A stretch of 64,000 nucleotides of DNA, taken from the NCBI GenBank assembly GCA_019009955.1, contig CM032233.1, positions 64,577,001 through 64,641,000 on the forward strand, given 5' to 3'. Shown one piece after another: positions 44,672 to 56,286 of this stretch. Origin of the DNA: Riptortus pedestris (Eukaryota > Arthropoda > Insecta > Hemiptera > Alydidae). A model generated the notes under the pieces. It had not been told where the DNA came from. It searched no databases and saw only the letters and a list, made by a program, of their open reading frames with translations. The translations under genes and the position numbers were made by a program. Position 1 is the first letter of the stretch. Every line of letters begins with the position of its first letter.

Positions 44672-45290
44672 AAAAGTCCGTCACGCTTGGGCTGCGTTAA
44701 ATAAGCAGATTTCCCACGCGCACCACGCATTTCCATTTACCTCAAAATGTAAAAGTTCAATGTGAACAATATTTGTTATTTCAAATAATGTGATTCAAAA
44801 TATAACACCTTACTGTCAATTTGACATTAGGTTGACATTAGGACTGAAGGCAGAAACCTAAAAAATGCAAATATCTCTGTTAATAATCAAGATAGAACAA
44901 AAACCTACATAACAACATCTATCAAGTATTACATTTGCAATAAGATTGGTTCTATACTAGTTATCGATCCGACGTATAGTAACGGAGATATTTTGAATTT
45001 TTGAAATTCCCCCTCTAACCCCTCACCCTGGGACTTGTTCGATTTCAGCCTTTAACGAACTTGACCTTTTTTTTTTAAAAAAATAAAACGACAAAATGCC
45101 GAGTTTGGTAAGGATTACACTAACATTGCGCCCGCTAGAGCGTTAACAGACAAATATGTAATATAGTTTTGAACGGACCTCATTTTCGTCATCTCCTGGG
45201 TAGGATCGATGGACATTTGAAGAAATGTTTCAAAAATCGCGTTATGAGTACGACCTCAATAGCTGATTTCCCTACAGGGAAATCTGCTAA
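44672..45290 (-). repeat. HL-1 element, third subfamily, both ends present
   Basis: AAAAGTCCGTCACGCTTGGG, AAGCAGATTTCCCACGCGCA, then CATTTCCATTTACCTCAAAA, the block shared with 59284 and not with the long or short forms. Then AAATGCAAATATCTCTG, TCGATCCGACGTATAGTAAC and a short ATATGTAATATAG where other copies have long (AT)n. It ends GATTTCCCTACAGGGAAATC and TGCTAA. A copy without microsatellite expansion. Confidence 0.9.
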
Positions 45291-46249
45291 GAAGAAGAAA
45301 TATCATAGGCTAGTGATTGTTAGTCTTAGCTCAAGTTGGGTTTGCAGCATGCACCTTACGTTAAGGCAGGCCCTCATGGGGTCATTGAAGGAAGAAAGCT
45401 AATGAAATATAAAACAAAAACACAACTCTGTTTTTATTTGAGTTACAAAAGAATATAAAGAACAAAAGTTGTAGGAAATAACTTTTTCAATAAGATTCTT
45501 AATGTAACGTATACCGGAGTGTTGCGCTATAAGTGAAGAAATCCTCCAACCGTTCCTAGAGCACTGACGCATTAATCATTCAAACGAATACGATTACATT
45601 CATTAAAAGTTGGAGGGAATAACTTTTCCAACAATATTCATCCTGTAATTTTCACCGTAATAAGCGGGAAATGCCTGTGACATTTCTGTCTGTACTTTAA
45701 ATACTTTAATGCTCTCACGCACAAAAACATATGCACTTGCGTTTAAAAAAATGTTTTGGAAACAAGCGACGGCTTAAGTAAAATCTAGGTAATAAATATG
45801 TTTGAAATATGATAACTAGTTTTAGAGGATTTCAAAATATTTCTCTTTATTGATACCTGAAGAATAAATTTTCTTGAATATGAAATGTTCTTATCAGTTG
45901 TATACTGTATAGAAGTCTTAAAAAAGTAGCTATTGTTCTTGAATGTAGTCCTGCACAATTCTATCTGATGATAACGACGAAATACAATGCGCTGAGGGTG
46001 AGTGAAAGTTATAAAACATTTATAACCTTTCAGCTTAAGATGCTTTAAAAATGGCTAGCCTTTCTTTTGAATTGAATTCTTTAGTGTATTTCTCAACACC
46101 TCTAAATCTTATATTACTGCATTAAAAAAGAATATTTCTACAAAAGAAATCTTATGTAATACATCGTTTTACAACATTGCGTCACTTCAACATTTGGACA
46201 ATAACTCTTGTAATCAATTACTTATGGTATTATTTATTCTTTTCGATAG
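45291..46249. other. No gene recognised
   Basis: Unique DNA; nothing supported. Confidence 0.45.
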
Positions 46250-47255
46250 ACTGACGGATCCAAAAGCAATGACAAAATCGGATCTGCAGCAGTCACAGAA
46301 AGGCAAGTTTTTTCAGAAAAGTTACCATCCCAATTTGGTTGGCACTTAAAAACATGACACCTACATCATCACAGCCCAAACACACACTAATTTGTTCAGA
46401 TTCACTAAGCTCATTATTAACCCTCCGAGACATTTACATCACTCACCCAATAGCACTAAATATAACAGAAGAAATTTATAAACAACAAACATATCAAAAT
46501 ACAATTTCCCTATATTGACTGCCAGGACACGAGGACCTTCGACTTAGTACGACAGCAGACTACCAGGCTAAACTAATTACTCAACAAACTCAATACACAG
46601 AAACAAACTCACTATACGAAGACATGGTGAGACATATACGCCACCGAATCCTAAACAAATGGCAATCAGAATAGATGGAAGTAAAGAACCACCTCCGCAG
46701 TATCAAAAGTACTATTAAGGAGTGGTCATCGAGCCATAGGAGTACTAGACGGGAGGAAGTAGTTCTTGCCAGGCTCAGGATCGACCACACATACCTGACA
46801 CATAGACATTTAATGATAAGGACAGACAGCCCAATATGCAAATACTGCAACAAGCGCCTAACGATAAAACACATACTGACAGACTGCATCCAACGAAAAA
46901 GCCTTCACATACCCTACGAAATGACAACTACTAACTGACAGCAGCCAATATTACAACAAATACTAACATATTTAAAACATATAAACATTTACAAATACAT
47001 ATGGTATAAAATATAATAAGTCTACAGCATACTTAAAAAAAATTAAAAGGGATGGCTTTTATTATATTCATTTAGACAAAGTATGGATATGAGAAACCCT
47101 CAGATAATTAAGCAATATTTTCCATACTATATAAATAAAGTACAACAAAGGTGTACATGAAGGAATAAATATATTATTCTAACTACCCCCCAAGCAGAGA
47201 TCTTGCCAATCACCTTCGATGTGGGGCATAAACCAAAACAATAAATAAAAAATAT
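46250..47255 (+). pseudogene. Jockey-like retrotransposon, RNase H and C-terminus
   Basis: This is a 5'-truncated LINE. It opens with the RNase H start TDGSKSNDKIGSAAVTE and VFSEKLPSQFGWHLKT. A frameshift or deletion follows (the block with the catalytic Glu is not recognisable), then ICSDSLSSLLTLRDIYITHP, a stop, LPGHEDLRLSTTADYQAKLI (the GH and AD signature) and DMVRHIRHRILNKWQSE. After a stop, REEVVLARLRIDHTYLTHRH and CKYCNKRLTIKHILTDC follow, a C-x2-C-x7-H-x4-C knuckle. RNase H followed by this 'RREEVVLARLRIGHTYLTH' segment is typical of the Jockey group. A 3' UTR runs to about 47255 (CATAAACCAAAACAATAAAT). Several stops and at least one frameshift: inactive. Confidence 0.85.
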
Positions 47256-47755
47256 TTAGCACTTTACATGATTTTATTACCTGCGTATTCCATGTTTTTG
47301 AAGATTTCTTTCATTAAATGATTTTTAAGTTTCCTAAAACAACATAAATAACCATTTCAGAGGGCTAATATAAGAATTTTATTAAATTGAACATTTCGAA
47401 ATCAGCGAAATTTAGTCGCGAACTTTGAGTTCACACTTGGATACCAATATTTCATCGGTGATGTGGTATGCACGACCATTCCATTACTTTCAATTTCTTT
47501 ATTGCTCTACTTGTCTTACATACTTCATGATGACTCATGACAGGTATTTTGATTCTTAGAGTGAAATCGCTAATAAAAGGTAATTTCACTTTTCATACTT
47601 CTTTAAAAAGTTGCGATTTCTAAAAAACATGTATTCAAAAATGTATTCATTCTACCCACCGCATGTCAATATTCTTCTCAAGGTACTGGGAGGTGAAGGA
47701 TGAGGATCAGGCATTTGTATTATTTCTTCACTCTATAAGAACCAATCCCATGTTG
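47256..47755. other. No gene recognised
   Basis: Unique DNA; nothing supported. Confidence 0.45.
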
Positions 47756-47880
47756 TTTTAGCATATTTCTCTTAAGAAAATCAGCTATTGAGGTTGTACT
47801 CATGACGGAATTTTCGAATTTTTTCTTCAAATGTCCATCGATCCTACCCAGGAGATGACGAAAATGAGGTCCGTTCAAAA

Positions 47881-47936
<56 letters not shown>

Positions 47937-48714
47937 ATCTATCTATCTATATATTTGTCTGTTACCGCAATTTTTGTGTAATCGTTACTAAACTCAATAT
48001 TTAGTCGTTTTATGTAAAAAGAAAGATCAAGTTCGTTAACGGCTGAAATCGGACCAGTGGGGGGGGGGTTTAGAGGGGAGAATTTTAAAAATTCGAAATA
48101 TCTCCGTTACTATAAGTCGGATCGAAAAAGTGTATAGAATCAATCTTATTGAAAATTAAATACACTATAAATGATGTTATATACATTTATTCTCTATCTT
48201 GAATATTAACCGAGATATTTGCATTTTTCAGTTTTCAGCCTTCAGTAAACACCCACTTCTACTAGTGTTACATAAATAATGCTCTGTTATATAATAAAAG
48301 ATATTAATTGAAGCCTAAATACCAAATATTGTTTTCATTGAACTTTTACTTTGTGAGATATATGCAAATACGTTCTGTTGACCCCCCCCCCCTTCTTTTG
48401 TTTTTGATTACTAAAATTTGAGTGATTGAGATAAAACTGATTCTGATTCATTACAAATTACACCACTAGCTTTAGTAAATTGTTTTCAATAAAATTAATA
48501 TGTTATATTCAAATGTATTTCATTAATTGTTTGTCTTTCCGGTCTATCTATGCAGCGCTACGAGGTTGGCTTGCCTGTTTGTTTACAATTCAGCCTTGTA
48601 TTGTACATTTACTGAGCATTCACGGCTGTGTTACCTGTATATATATTTATCTATTGTAAACCTTCACGTGGGAAATCTGCTTAGTTTACGCAGCCCCTGC
48701 GTGACGGACTTTTT
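47756..48714 (+). repeat. HL-1 element, long form, both ends present
   Basis: TTTTAGCATATTTCTCTTAAG start, ATCGATCCTACCCAGGAG, (AT)n at about 47883-47934, GGCTGAAATCGGACCAG, poly-G near 48060, TATTAACCGAGATATTTGCA, TTCAGCCTTCAGTAAAC, poly-C near 48383, CTTTCCGGTCTATCTATGC and GTTTACAATTCAG. The end is GGGAAATCTGCTTAGTTTAC, GCAGCCCCTGCGTGACGGAC and TTTT. The open frame 48527-48946 starts inside it and is not a gene. Confidence 0.9.
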
Positions 48715-49289
48715 TGTTGTTTCTTCTATAAATGTTACTCAGCTTACAATTTTAGGAAAAATATCTATGTTTATTTCTGCTTTACGTAATTCAAAGGTAA
48801 CATCATTTGACGAACAAAAGTCCTGGAGAATTTACCGAATTCTGGCTATTTATACGTGCTTACCGATAGTTTTATCTCGTTTCTTTTGGGTCTCCCCATC
48901 CCGAAGGAGTTATATGAAAGTGATTGTGTTTGATTGTTTGCCCTAGACAGAAGTAGGTAGCTTAAATGATGGGGGAGTGGATGACAGTGAAGAGGGAGAG
49001 GTTACTTTGAGTTGCACTTAGGCTGAAAGAAGTTAAGTGGCGGCTCCAACACTTGAATGACACCTGGTACGAATACTTAAGCCAAGCTTCCCTCATAGAA
49101 CACTTCTCTCTACAATATTCCATCCAACTACAACAGAATGAAAGCTAAGTGGATGCCTGCTTTCATAATCGTTTTTGCACCTTTCTTTCTCCACTTATAA
49201 GAAGGAATACTACTTAAAAGCCAGCAAATCATTTTGCTCCAAATTAAAGTAGATTGTTCCTCCCTTAACTTCTTAAAGCAAAAAAAAAC
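48715..49289. other. No gene recognised
   Basis: Unique stretch between two HL-1 copies; nothing supported. Confidence 0.45.
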
Positions 49290-49605
49290 GTCCGTCACGC
49301 AGGGGCTGCGTAAACTAAGCAGATTTCCCTCGTGATGTTTAACAATTGATAAATCTACATACTGGTAACACAATAGCACCGTCAACATCAAGTGAACAAA
49401 CACCAACGATAATAAGAAACCTCCAAACGGGGACCTGAAACGTAAACAAACAGGTATGCCAACTTCTCACAGGAAAGAAAAACAATTACTGAAATATATC
49501 AGAATATAACATATTAATTTTATTGAAAACTATTTACTTTATCTAGTACTGTACAGATCAGAATAATTTTTAGTCCATGAACTTAAGAAGGGGGTTCACC
49601 ATAAC

Positions 49606-49669
<64 letters not shown>

Positions 49670-49797
49670 TATAATTTTGAACAGGCCACATTTTCGTCAT
49701 CTCCTGGGTAGGATCGATAGACATTTGAAGATATTTTTCGAAAATCGCGTCATTAGTACGACCTCAATAGCTGATTTCCCTTAAGGGAAATATGCTA
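49290..49797 (-). repeat. HL-1 element, internally deleted
   Basis: GTCCGTCACGCAGGGGCTGC, CTAAGCAGATTTCCCTCGTG, the long-form blocks (ACTGGTAACACAATAGCACC, AAACAAACAGGTATGCC), then a jump to (AT)n (about 49608-49665) and the palindrome side. It ends GATTTCCCTTAAGGGAAATA and TGCTAA. The poly-C region between is deleted. Confidence 0.9.
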
Positions 49798-50794
49798 ATA
49801 TAAGAAATCTTTAAGTGAATGTTCCTGGCATGAAGATTCATAAAAACATATGAATCATAATCACGACTTTAAAGTAAAAAGTTATTGTGAAAAAATAACT
49901 TGTGACTTAATAACCAAGTCTTATTTAACCTTTGCCAGACAGTTAAAATTAAAAAAAAAACGATGAACATAGTGACTTTTACTTTTAACTGATTAATTTA
50001 TGAAATATGCAAAAGATATAAGGTCAGATACAATACTGATTAAACCCAACAAGTCTAGATGTAAAACAGTATTTGTTTGAATTAATTATTCGTTTGAAAA
50101 TGCTCCGCATCAAGTAGCGATTAACATGAAAACTGATAAAAATTCTAAACTCTGCATGAATCAAAGTGAAAGGTTATAATTTTATCTCCATTCTGAATAG
50201 TTAGTATTTTTCTGTTGAAGAAATGATAATTTATATCAAAATTAAATAGTGGAAGATACGTCATTGCTAAGCCCACCGTGCCAGAATAATCATTATGTTA
50301 TCGTTCTTGTGTTGTCCGTCTGAATTCATGTTTCATTATCAGTGATTAAGTTCCAATAATGAAACAAGAGAACAGAGTTTCTATATTGGATGCAGTCATT
50401 TTTAAGGCATCAGTTATTTTTTATAATTAATAAGAATGAAAAATATTAATTTTATGTTAAACTTCTTGAATAATAATAAAGTGTTTTTATTTTTATTTAA
50501 TCTACTAAACAAAATTGTTTATATTTTGCAGCTGATATGTACTATTATTTGGACAATGTTACCTATAGATTGAGTATCATTCTAATTACTACGGGCCTAA
50601 GGATTTTGTTAAATGAGTTAATGTAACATGATTTTATGTTACAACTGTCACATAATTTAATCATTTTGTTATACAGCTTAATAAATATTAAAAAAAAATC
50701 ATTACAGTTGTTATACTTTTTTAATAAATTAAAATGTTTTATTCCCCAAATTAAATGCCTTCCTCTTGCTTATTGTTTTACAATTATTAATTAC
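49798..50794. other. No gene recognised
   Basis: Unique AT-rich DNA, nothing supported. Confidence 0.5.
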
Positions 50795-51597
50795 TTTTAG
50801 CAGATTTCTCTCTAGGGAAATTAGCTATTGAAGTCGTACTCACGACACGAATTTCGAAAAATGTCCATCGATCCTACCTAGGAGATGACGAAAATAAGAT
50901 CCATTCAAAATTATATTTACATATACACTCCAGTCGTCAATTTTTGTTTGATATTTACCAAACTTGATAATTATTCGTTTCATGTAAAAAGAAAGATCAA
51001 GTTCGTTAATGGGTGAAATTGAACCAGTGGGAGGGGAGGGGGGTTAGAGGTGGAGAGTTTCGAAAATTCAAAATATCTCCATTACTATACATCAGATCGA
51101 AAAATTGTATAAGACCAATCATATTTAAAATTGAAAGATCTATAAATATTGTTTTATACATATTTTCTGTATCATGAATATTAATCGAGATATTTGGATT
51201 ATATAGTTTTCCGCTTTCTGTAAACCCCAACTCCTACCTATGTCATATTAATAACAAATTAAAATTTGAGTGATTGAGATAGAAATTATTTTGATTCATT
51301 ATAAATTACAGCACTATCTATATTAAATATATTTCATTATTTGTTTTTCTTTCCTGTCTAGAATATTTCTACCTATGCATTAAGCTATGAGAGGTTGGCT
51401 GTCCTGTTTGTATACAATTTAGACGCTTTCCGTTGTAAAGATTATTAACTTGTAAATTTGCTGAAAGATTTCTCATTATCGTTTATATTTATTCACTTAA
51501 TGTTCACGGTGGTGTTACCACTATGTGGATTTGTCTATTGTAAACCTTTACGTGGGAAATCTGCTTAGTTTACGCAGCCCCTGCGTGACGGACTTTT
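50795..51597 (+). repeat. HL-1 element, long form, both ends present
   Basis: TTTTAGCAGATTTCTCTCTAG start and TACGCAGCCCCTGCGTGACG end, then GACTTTT. About 803 bp. The AT tract is reduced to ATATTTACATATACACTCC, so this copy also lacks a microsatellite. It contains GGAGGGGAGGGGGG in the G-tract position and TAGAATATTTCTACCTATGC in the long-form block. Confidence 0.9.
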
Positions 51598-53331
51598 ATA
51601 TTTATTAAACGTAAATAAGTTCGAGTACATGAGATTATTTCCTTAGTAGAAGGATGAACAATGATTTTCACGGACACTTTCGTAATTCATTATTGAATTA
51701 TTTACACTCTTAAGTTTATTTAATATGTTTTAATTTTATTTTTATTAATAACATTAGTTGAGAGATCTTTGAGTCGATACACAGCGCTCCCTTATTGAGC
51801 ATAGGATATTTTTGTTGTATGTAATATTATTTCTATGTTATTCTGGCTTCCAGTGGTCTATTATATAGGTAAAGTGCTTCTTCCGGTATTATGAGTTAGG
51901 TGGAAAGGACGAGGGTTGGGACGGGAGGTGAGTGTAGAGTCTGTTTAGTTAAATGGGTGGGCCTAAAATAACAATCCGATGTAAAGCGAGAAGTACATTT
52001 AAAAATGAATGCGAAGCCACTCTTTGAAATTCGACCACGTTCGAATTCTCTACTAATTCAGTAGCTATGTTTATGTAATCCAGAACAGGTGCTACTATTG
52101 GAATAACTATGTGCCCTTTATTGATCACTTGAGCTTTCCCATCCAAACATTGTGTATATACCTTGACAATCGGGGAATATTTACCAAATCGACAATGGAT
52201 CGAGTGCGTTACCAATTATACAGTGAAATTTCTATTAGCAAATGCGCTTACTGTCTGGATGAATTTTGATAATTTGTTCCAATTATAACTAATAACTCAA
52301 ATAAACTGAGGCTAAATGGGCATGGGATTCTACAAGGGAAATAAAGATGTATTTTCTAGAGGACCCTGCGTGTTTAAGTAGTCTTTGTATTTTATTTGAA
52401 TGGAGCCAGCACAAAGAGTAACCTTCAAAATACAGTACCTTGTAAACATTTTTTTTCTTTGAGGAGCAAAGGAAAGCCCTAGGTCCAAAATATCCCCGGT
52501 TTATATTAGTACATATTGCCCTTTTTTTTACCTTAGTAATAAATTACAGTTTGGAGAAGCCGGCTCAGATGCTGGTTTGATTTTAAAAGTAATCTACCTC
52601 AACATAATGCTTTCATGTACGTAAATATTATTATATGTTAATAACACAAGCTAAAATTTGTTATACCCTGATAGATTCATTTTCATTTACTAAAGTATTT
52701 GGTACGTATAATTGTGGGTTGCCTCAGAACAACTCTCTTTTATTAAGTTTTAAAATTATTGATTACCTAAAGGTGCACAAATACGAAGTTTTGCTACTAT
52801 AGAGGTTATATCATATTTCATTGGAATGGCTATTCATTTCTTCTTTACAAACTTAATGCATTCTCTGAAAATGTCATCCTTTCCACTAAAAATGTTTTCA
52901 TTTACAGCCATGCATATATTTGGATACATATTACATATGGAAACAGAAGTCAACGCTATAAAGTATTGGAATTACTCCTTTGAATCAAGCTTTTGAACCT
53001 GATTTAACTTATCAACTAGAGTGATTATTAACTCTGAGGTTCCAAAATATCGGTATTAAGAATTTCAGTGGAAAGTATCACCATCGAAAATATATATCAA
53101 TATTTACAGGCAGGGAAATTGCTTTGAGAATAAAAATACGTAATAAAATAAAACGCCACTTTCAGCAAAACTTTGATTTTTTTGAATATCTAATGTAACA
53201 GTTTTCTTTTTGCCACTAATAATACTTGCCCCTTTAGATATTAGAACTATTATCACTGGGTACATAAATTTATATTCTAGATACTGTGGCATGAATGTAG
53301 TTGTGAGTTTTTATTAATCAATCATCAAATC

Positions 53332-53335
<4 letters not shown>
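51598..53335. other. Unique region; one uncertain ORF at 51949-52215
   Basis: No repeat recognised. On the minus strand 52215-51949 encodes 88 residues of fairly even composition (for example CLDGKAQVINKGHIVIPIVA, then PVLDYINIATELVENSNVVE). It starts at TTG right after a stop, has no ATG at its head and no clear splice sites. I recognise no family. It could be an exon, a TE remnant or chance. Confidence 0.3.

Positions 53336-53393
<58 letters not shown>
53336..53393. repeat. (AT)n microsatellite, with a second at 53671-53726
   Basis: Two pure AT runs 280 bp apart without HL-1 flanks. Between them lies a GC-richer segment ending in a GAAATATCGG hairpin motif (see findings). Confidence 0.9.
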
Positions 53394-53396
<3 letters not shown>

Positions 53397-53667
53397 GTGT
53401 TGATGTTTTCGACCAGGTTATATGTATATATGCTGTTGTTCTTGTTTTTGGAGTTTTGGGCCCCATAAGGCTGTGACTCTGCTCAGTGTAAGCCGACCAG
53501 GGAAGGTTATTGTAACCAGTATTCCTAAGTGCAATACATTATGTGCAGTAGTTTTAAAGTATCTTTAGTCTTGCCCTGGAGAAGAGAAAATAAATATTCT
53601 CGAAATATCGGCATAAACTAAGATTTTTTCACCAACATTGACCAAAACTGCAAAAACAATAACAACA

Positions 53668-53726
<59 letters not shown>

Positions 53727-53728
<2 letters not shown>

Positions 53729-54370
53729 TTATACCTGTATTTATTAATTGTGTTATTAACTATGTAGTAATTTATAAAGAAAATTGTATATTTTTAAAAA
53801 TCACAATCCTAATAATTTTTTATTATACTGATTACTAGACTGGAAAATTGCATTAAACTTTTTCCTATCGTATATTGGTAAATTATTGAAACTGTTGAAT
53901 GAAGCAAATGTCATCTGTAGGACATACGTAAATAGTACCTTTGAAGATAATTTTTATTTAACCTTCTTCTGTCAATTTTATTCTCATTTTTATTAACCTC
54001 ATTTATAAAATTATAAATGTATCTTTGACAGGTAGAAAATGAATATTTCCATGAAAACGTTAAAGATTATGTGTCATAGATTTACATGAACATTCTATGA
54101 ATGGCATGTCTTCTTCTATGAATAATATGGTTTCCTTTTAACTAATTTGATTTATTAGTAGCATTTTAGAAGGAGTTTGTAATAATTACAAAATTCCATT
54201 ACAAAAAATTGAGTTGCAGGTGAATTTATTTTGTTCTGTGAAATAATTGATTTTATGTAACATATCGAGTTAATTTAACGTGTATGTGTGTGTAAAGATT
54301 GTCCATATATTAGGATATTTGCTAATATATGTTATAAATGTTTACCATAATTTCTGATTCTGAAAATCTG
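53727..54370. other. No gene recognised
   Basis: Unique AT-rich DNA, nothing supported. Confidence 0.5.
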
Positions 54371-54814
54371 CTAAAGATTTCCCTCAAGGGAAATCAGCTA
54401 TTGAGGTCGTACTCATGAAGTGATTTTCGAAACATTTCCTTAAATGTCCACCGATCCTACCCAGGAGATGACGAAAAACGGCTGAAATCGGACCAGTGGG
54501 AGGGGGGGGATTTTCGAAAATTTCGAAATATCTCCGTTACGTCGGATCAAAAAATTGTATAGAATAAATCTTATTTCAATTTAAATTTACTATAAATATT
54601 GTTATATACATTTATTCTCTATCTTGATTATTAACCGAGATATTGGCATTTTTATTAAGTGTAACGGACGAGCTATGGTCGCATCTATTCGTTTCTGCCG
54701 AAAGCTAGTTCGGCCGTTTCTGTAACTGTTCGGCACACGTATGGAGACTTCTCTATTGTATAACTTTACATGGGAAATCTGCTTAGTTTACGCAGCCCCT
54801 GCGTGACGGAATTT
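54371..54814 (+). repeat. HL-1 element, short form, AT core deleted
   Basis: CTAAAGATTTCCCTCAAGGG start, ACCGATCCTACCCAGGAG, then GATGACGAAAAACGGCTGAA: the whole block from the AT tract to the start of GGCTGAAATCGG is cleanly missing. The remainder (GTTCGGCCGTTTCTGTAAC; ACGCAGCCCCTGCGTGACGG) is short form. About 444 bp. Confidence 0.9.
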
Positions 54815-55686
54815 TTATAGTTTGAGTATAGAATAAATCCAGTTTGCATTTCAACCTAATCTTCGCCGTTGAGGATTATTTTGTGTTTTCTTGAGAGCAA
54901 TGCAAAGTAATGTTAAGGAGCCATAAGATAAACCATACGCATTTTATGCCGTCACTCCTCTTATGCATCCGCCCAGAAAGGAGAGAATGGGAAAAAAAAA
55001 TTGTTTTCGGAAGGGGAGCTAATAGTTGTATCTGAGAGTGTTGTATGTTTTGAAGGGACAGCAGGTAGAAAAGGGTTTCAGCTCCTGTATGTCTTATATG
55101 TAGTAGTGAGCGGGCTCCACATGGCCAGGCTGCTGTTCACTTTTTATTTAAAGCTTCTTTCCCTTCAGAACTACAACTACACAGCGACAGTTTGATTAGT
55201 CACTCCTTTTCGGAAGAAAACCCCTAATGTTTAGAAAATCCGGCATATTGATTTCTCTTCAATAGAATTGAAGTGGAGTGAGATAGTCTTAGGTTACGAA
55301 AATTGAACAATGACTATACTTGAATCTATCACCAATATGCTAGTGTAAAGGAATTAAAGAAACGCTACTGAGATATCATGATCTTATTAAATTGACAATG
55401 ATTGCTGTGTAGTTGTGTAAAAATGGTAATATTCTTACTTTTTTCTGAAACATCGTCATTATTTTTGAGTTATCACTTCAGGAACAAAGGGAACTAAGTG
55501 CACCCTTAAACAGATAGTAGCAGCAGAACAGCAAGTGCACATGAAAATCGTGTGGTGACACTTTGAGTATTGACGTCCTGTTAACACAGTTTTAGTGCAA
55601 TATTATGATAATAAACACAAGAAGATAGGAAGCAGCAGAAAATGTGCGATATAGATCATAGAAATGAATAGATAATTACCACATTT
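54815..55686. other. No gene recognised
   Basis: Unique DNA with a short open frame at 55001-55195 that has no recognisable motif. Confidence 0.4.
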
Positions 55687-56234
55687 AGTAGATTTCTTTT
55701 CATGGAAATCAGTTACTTATTGGTTGCATGACAATTTTTTTGAAACATTTTTTTCAAACATCCATGGGTGCGCCCGCGCCCGCGTGTGTGTATATTTTTG
55801 TGTGTGTTTATGTTAAAGCTTCGGCTTCTCAATTTTTTTTATTGTCGCCAAACTTGATATTTATTTATTATTATTATTTATTCATACAATAATCGCATTT
55901 TGCGACTGGGGCGATTTTGTGACGAATCAGTTAAATTCCTATAATCACTTTATTATATTTATAAGTATCCTCATCTCTGCAAATATTTTCATTATTGTCC
56001 TACATTAAAATTAAATTAGTTGAAAATGTGGTTATGTTTCAAGTAGTGTAATAAGCGGTCTATGTATTGGCTAAGGCCATGTAGTAATTCAGTCAAAGTA
56101 GATAGTATGTTTCGGTATATTTAGGTAAATGTTTGTTCTTTGAATAGAGGTGTTATTTGTATATTTAAGGAATCGGATTGGTAGAGGTTGTTGTCTGAAG
56201 GGTTTGCTATATACTTCTGTATATAGCAAAATAA

Positions 56235-56286
<52 letters not shown>

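Noticed and set aside
48527..48946. 139-residue open frame
   Set aside because: Its first two thirds lie inside an HL-1 copy and include the hairpin end of the repeat; relatives of this frame appear in other HL-1 copies.
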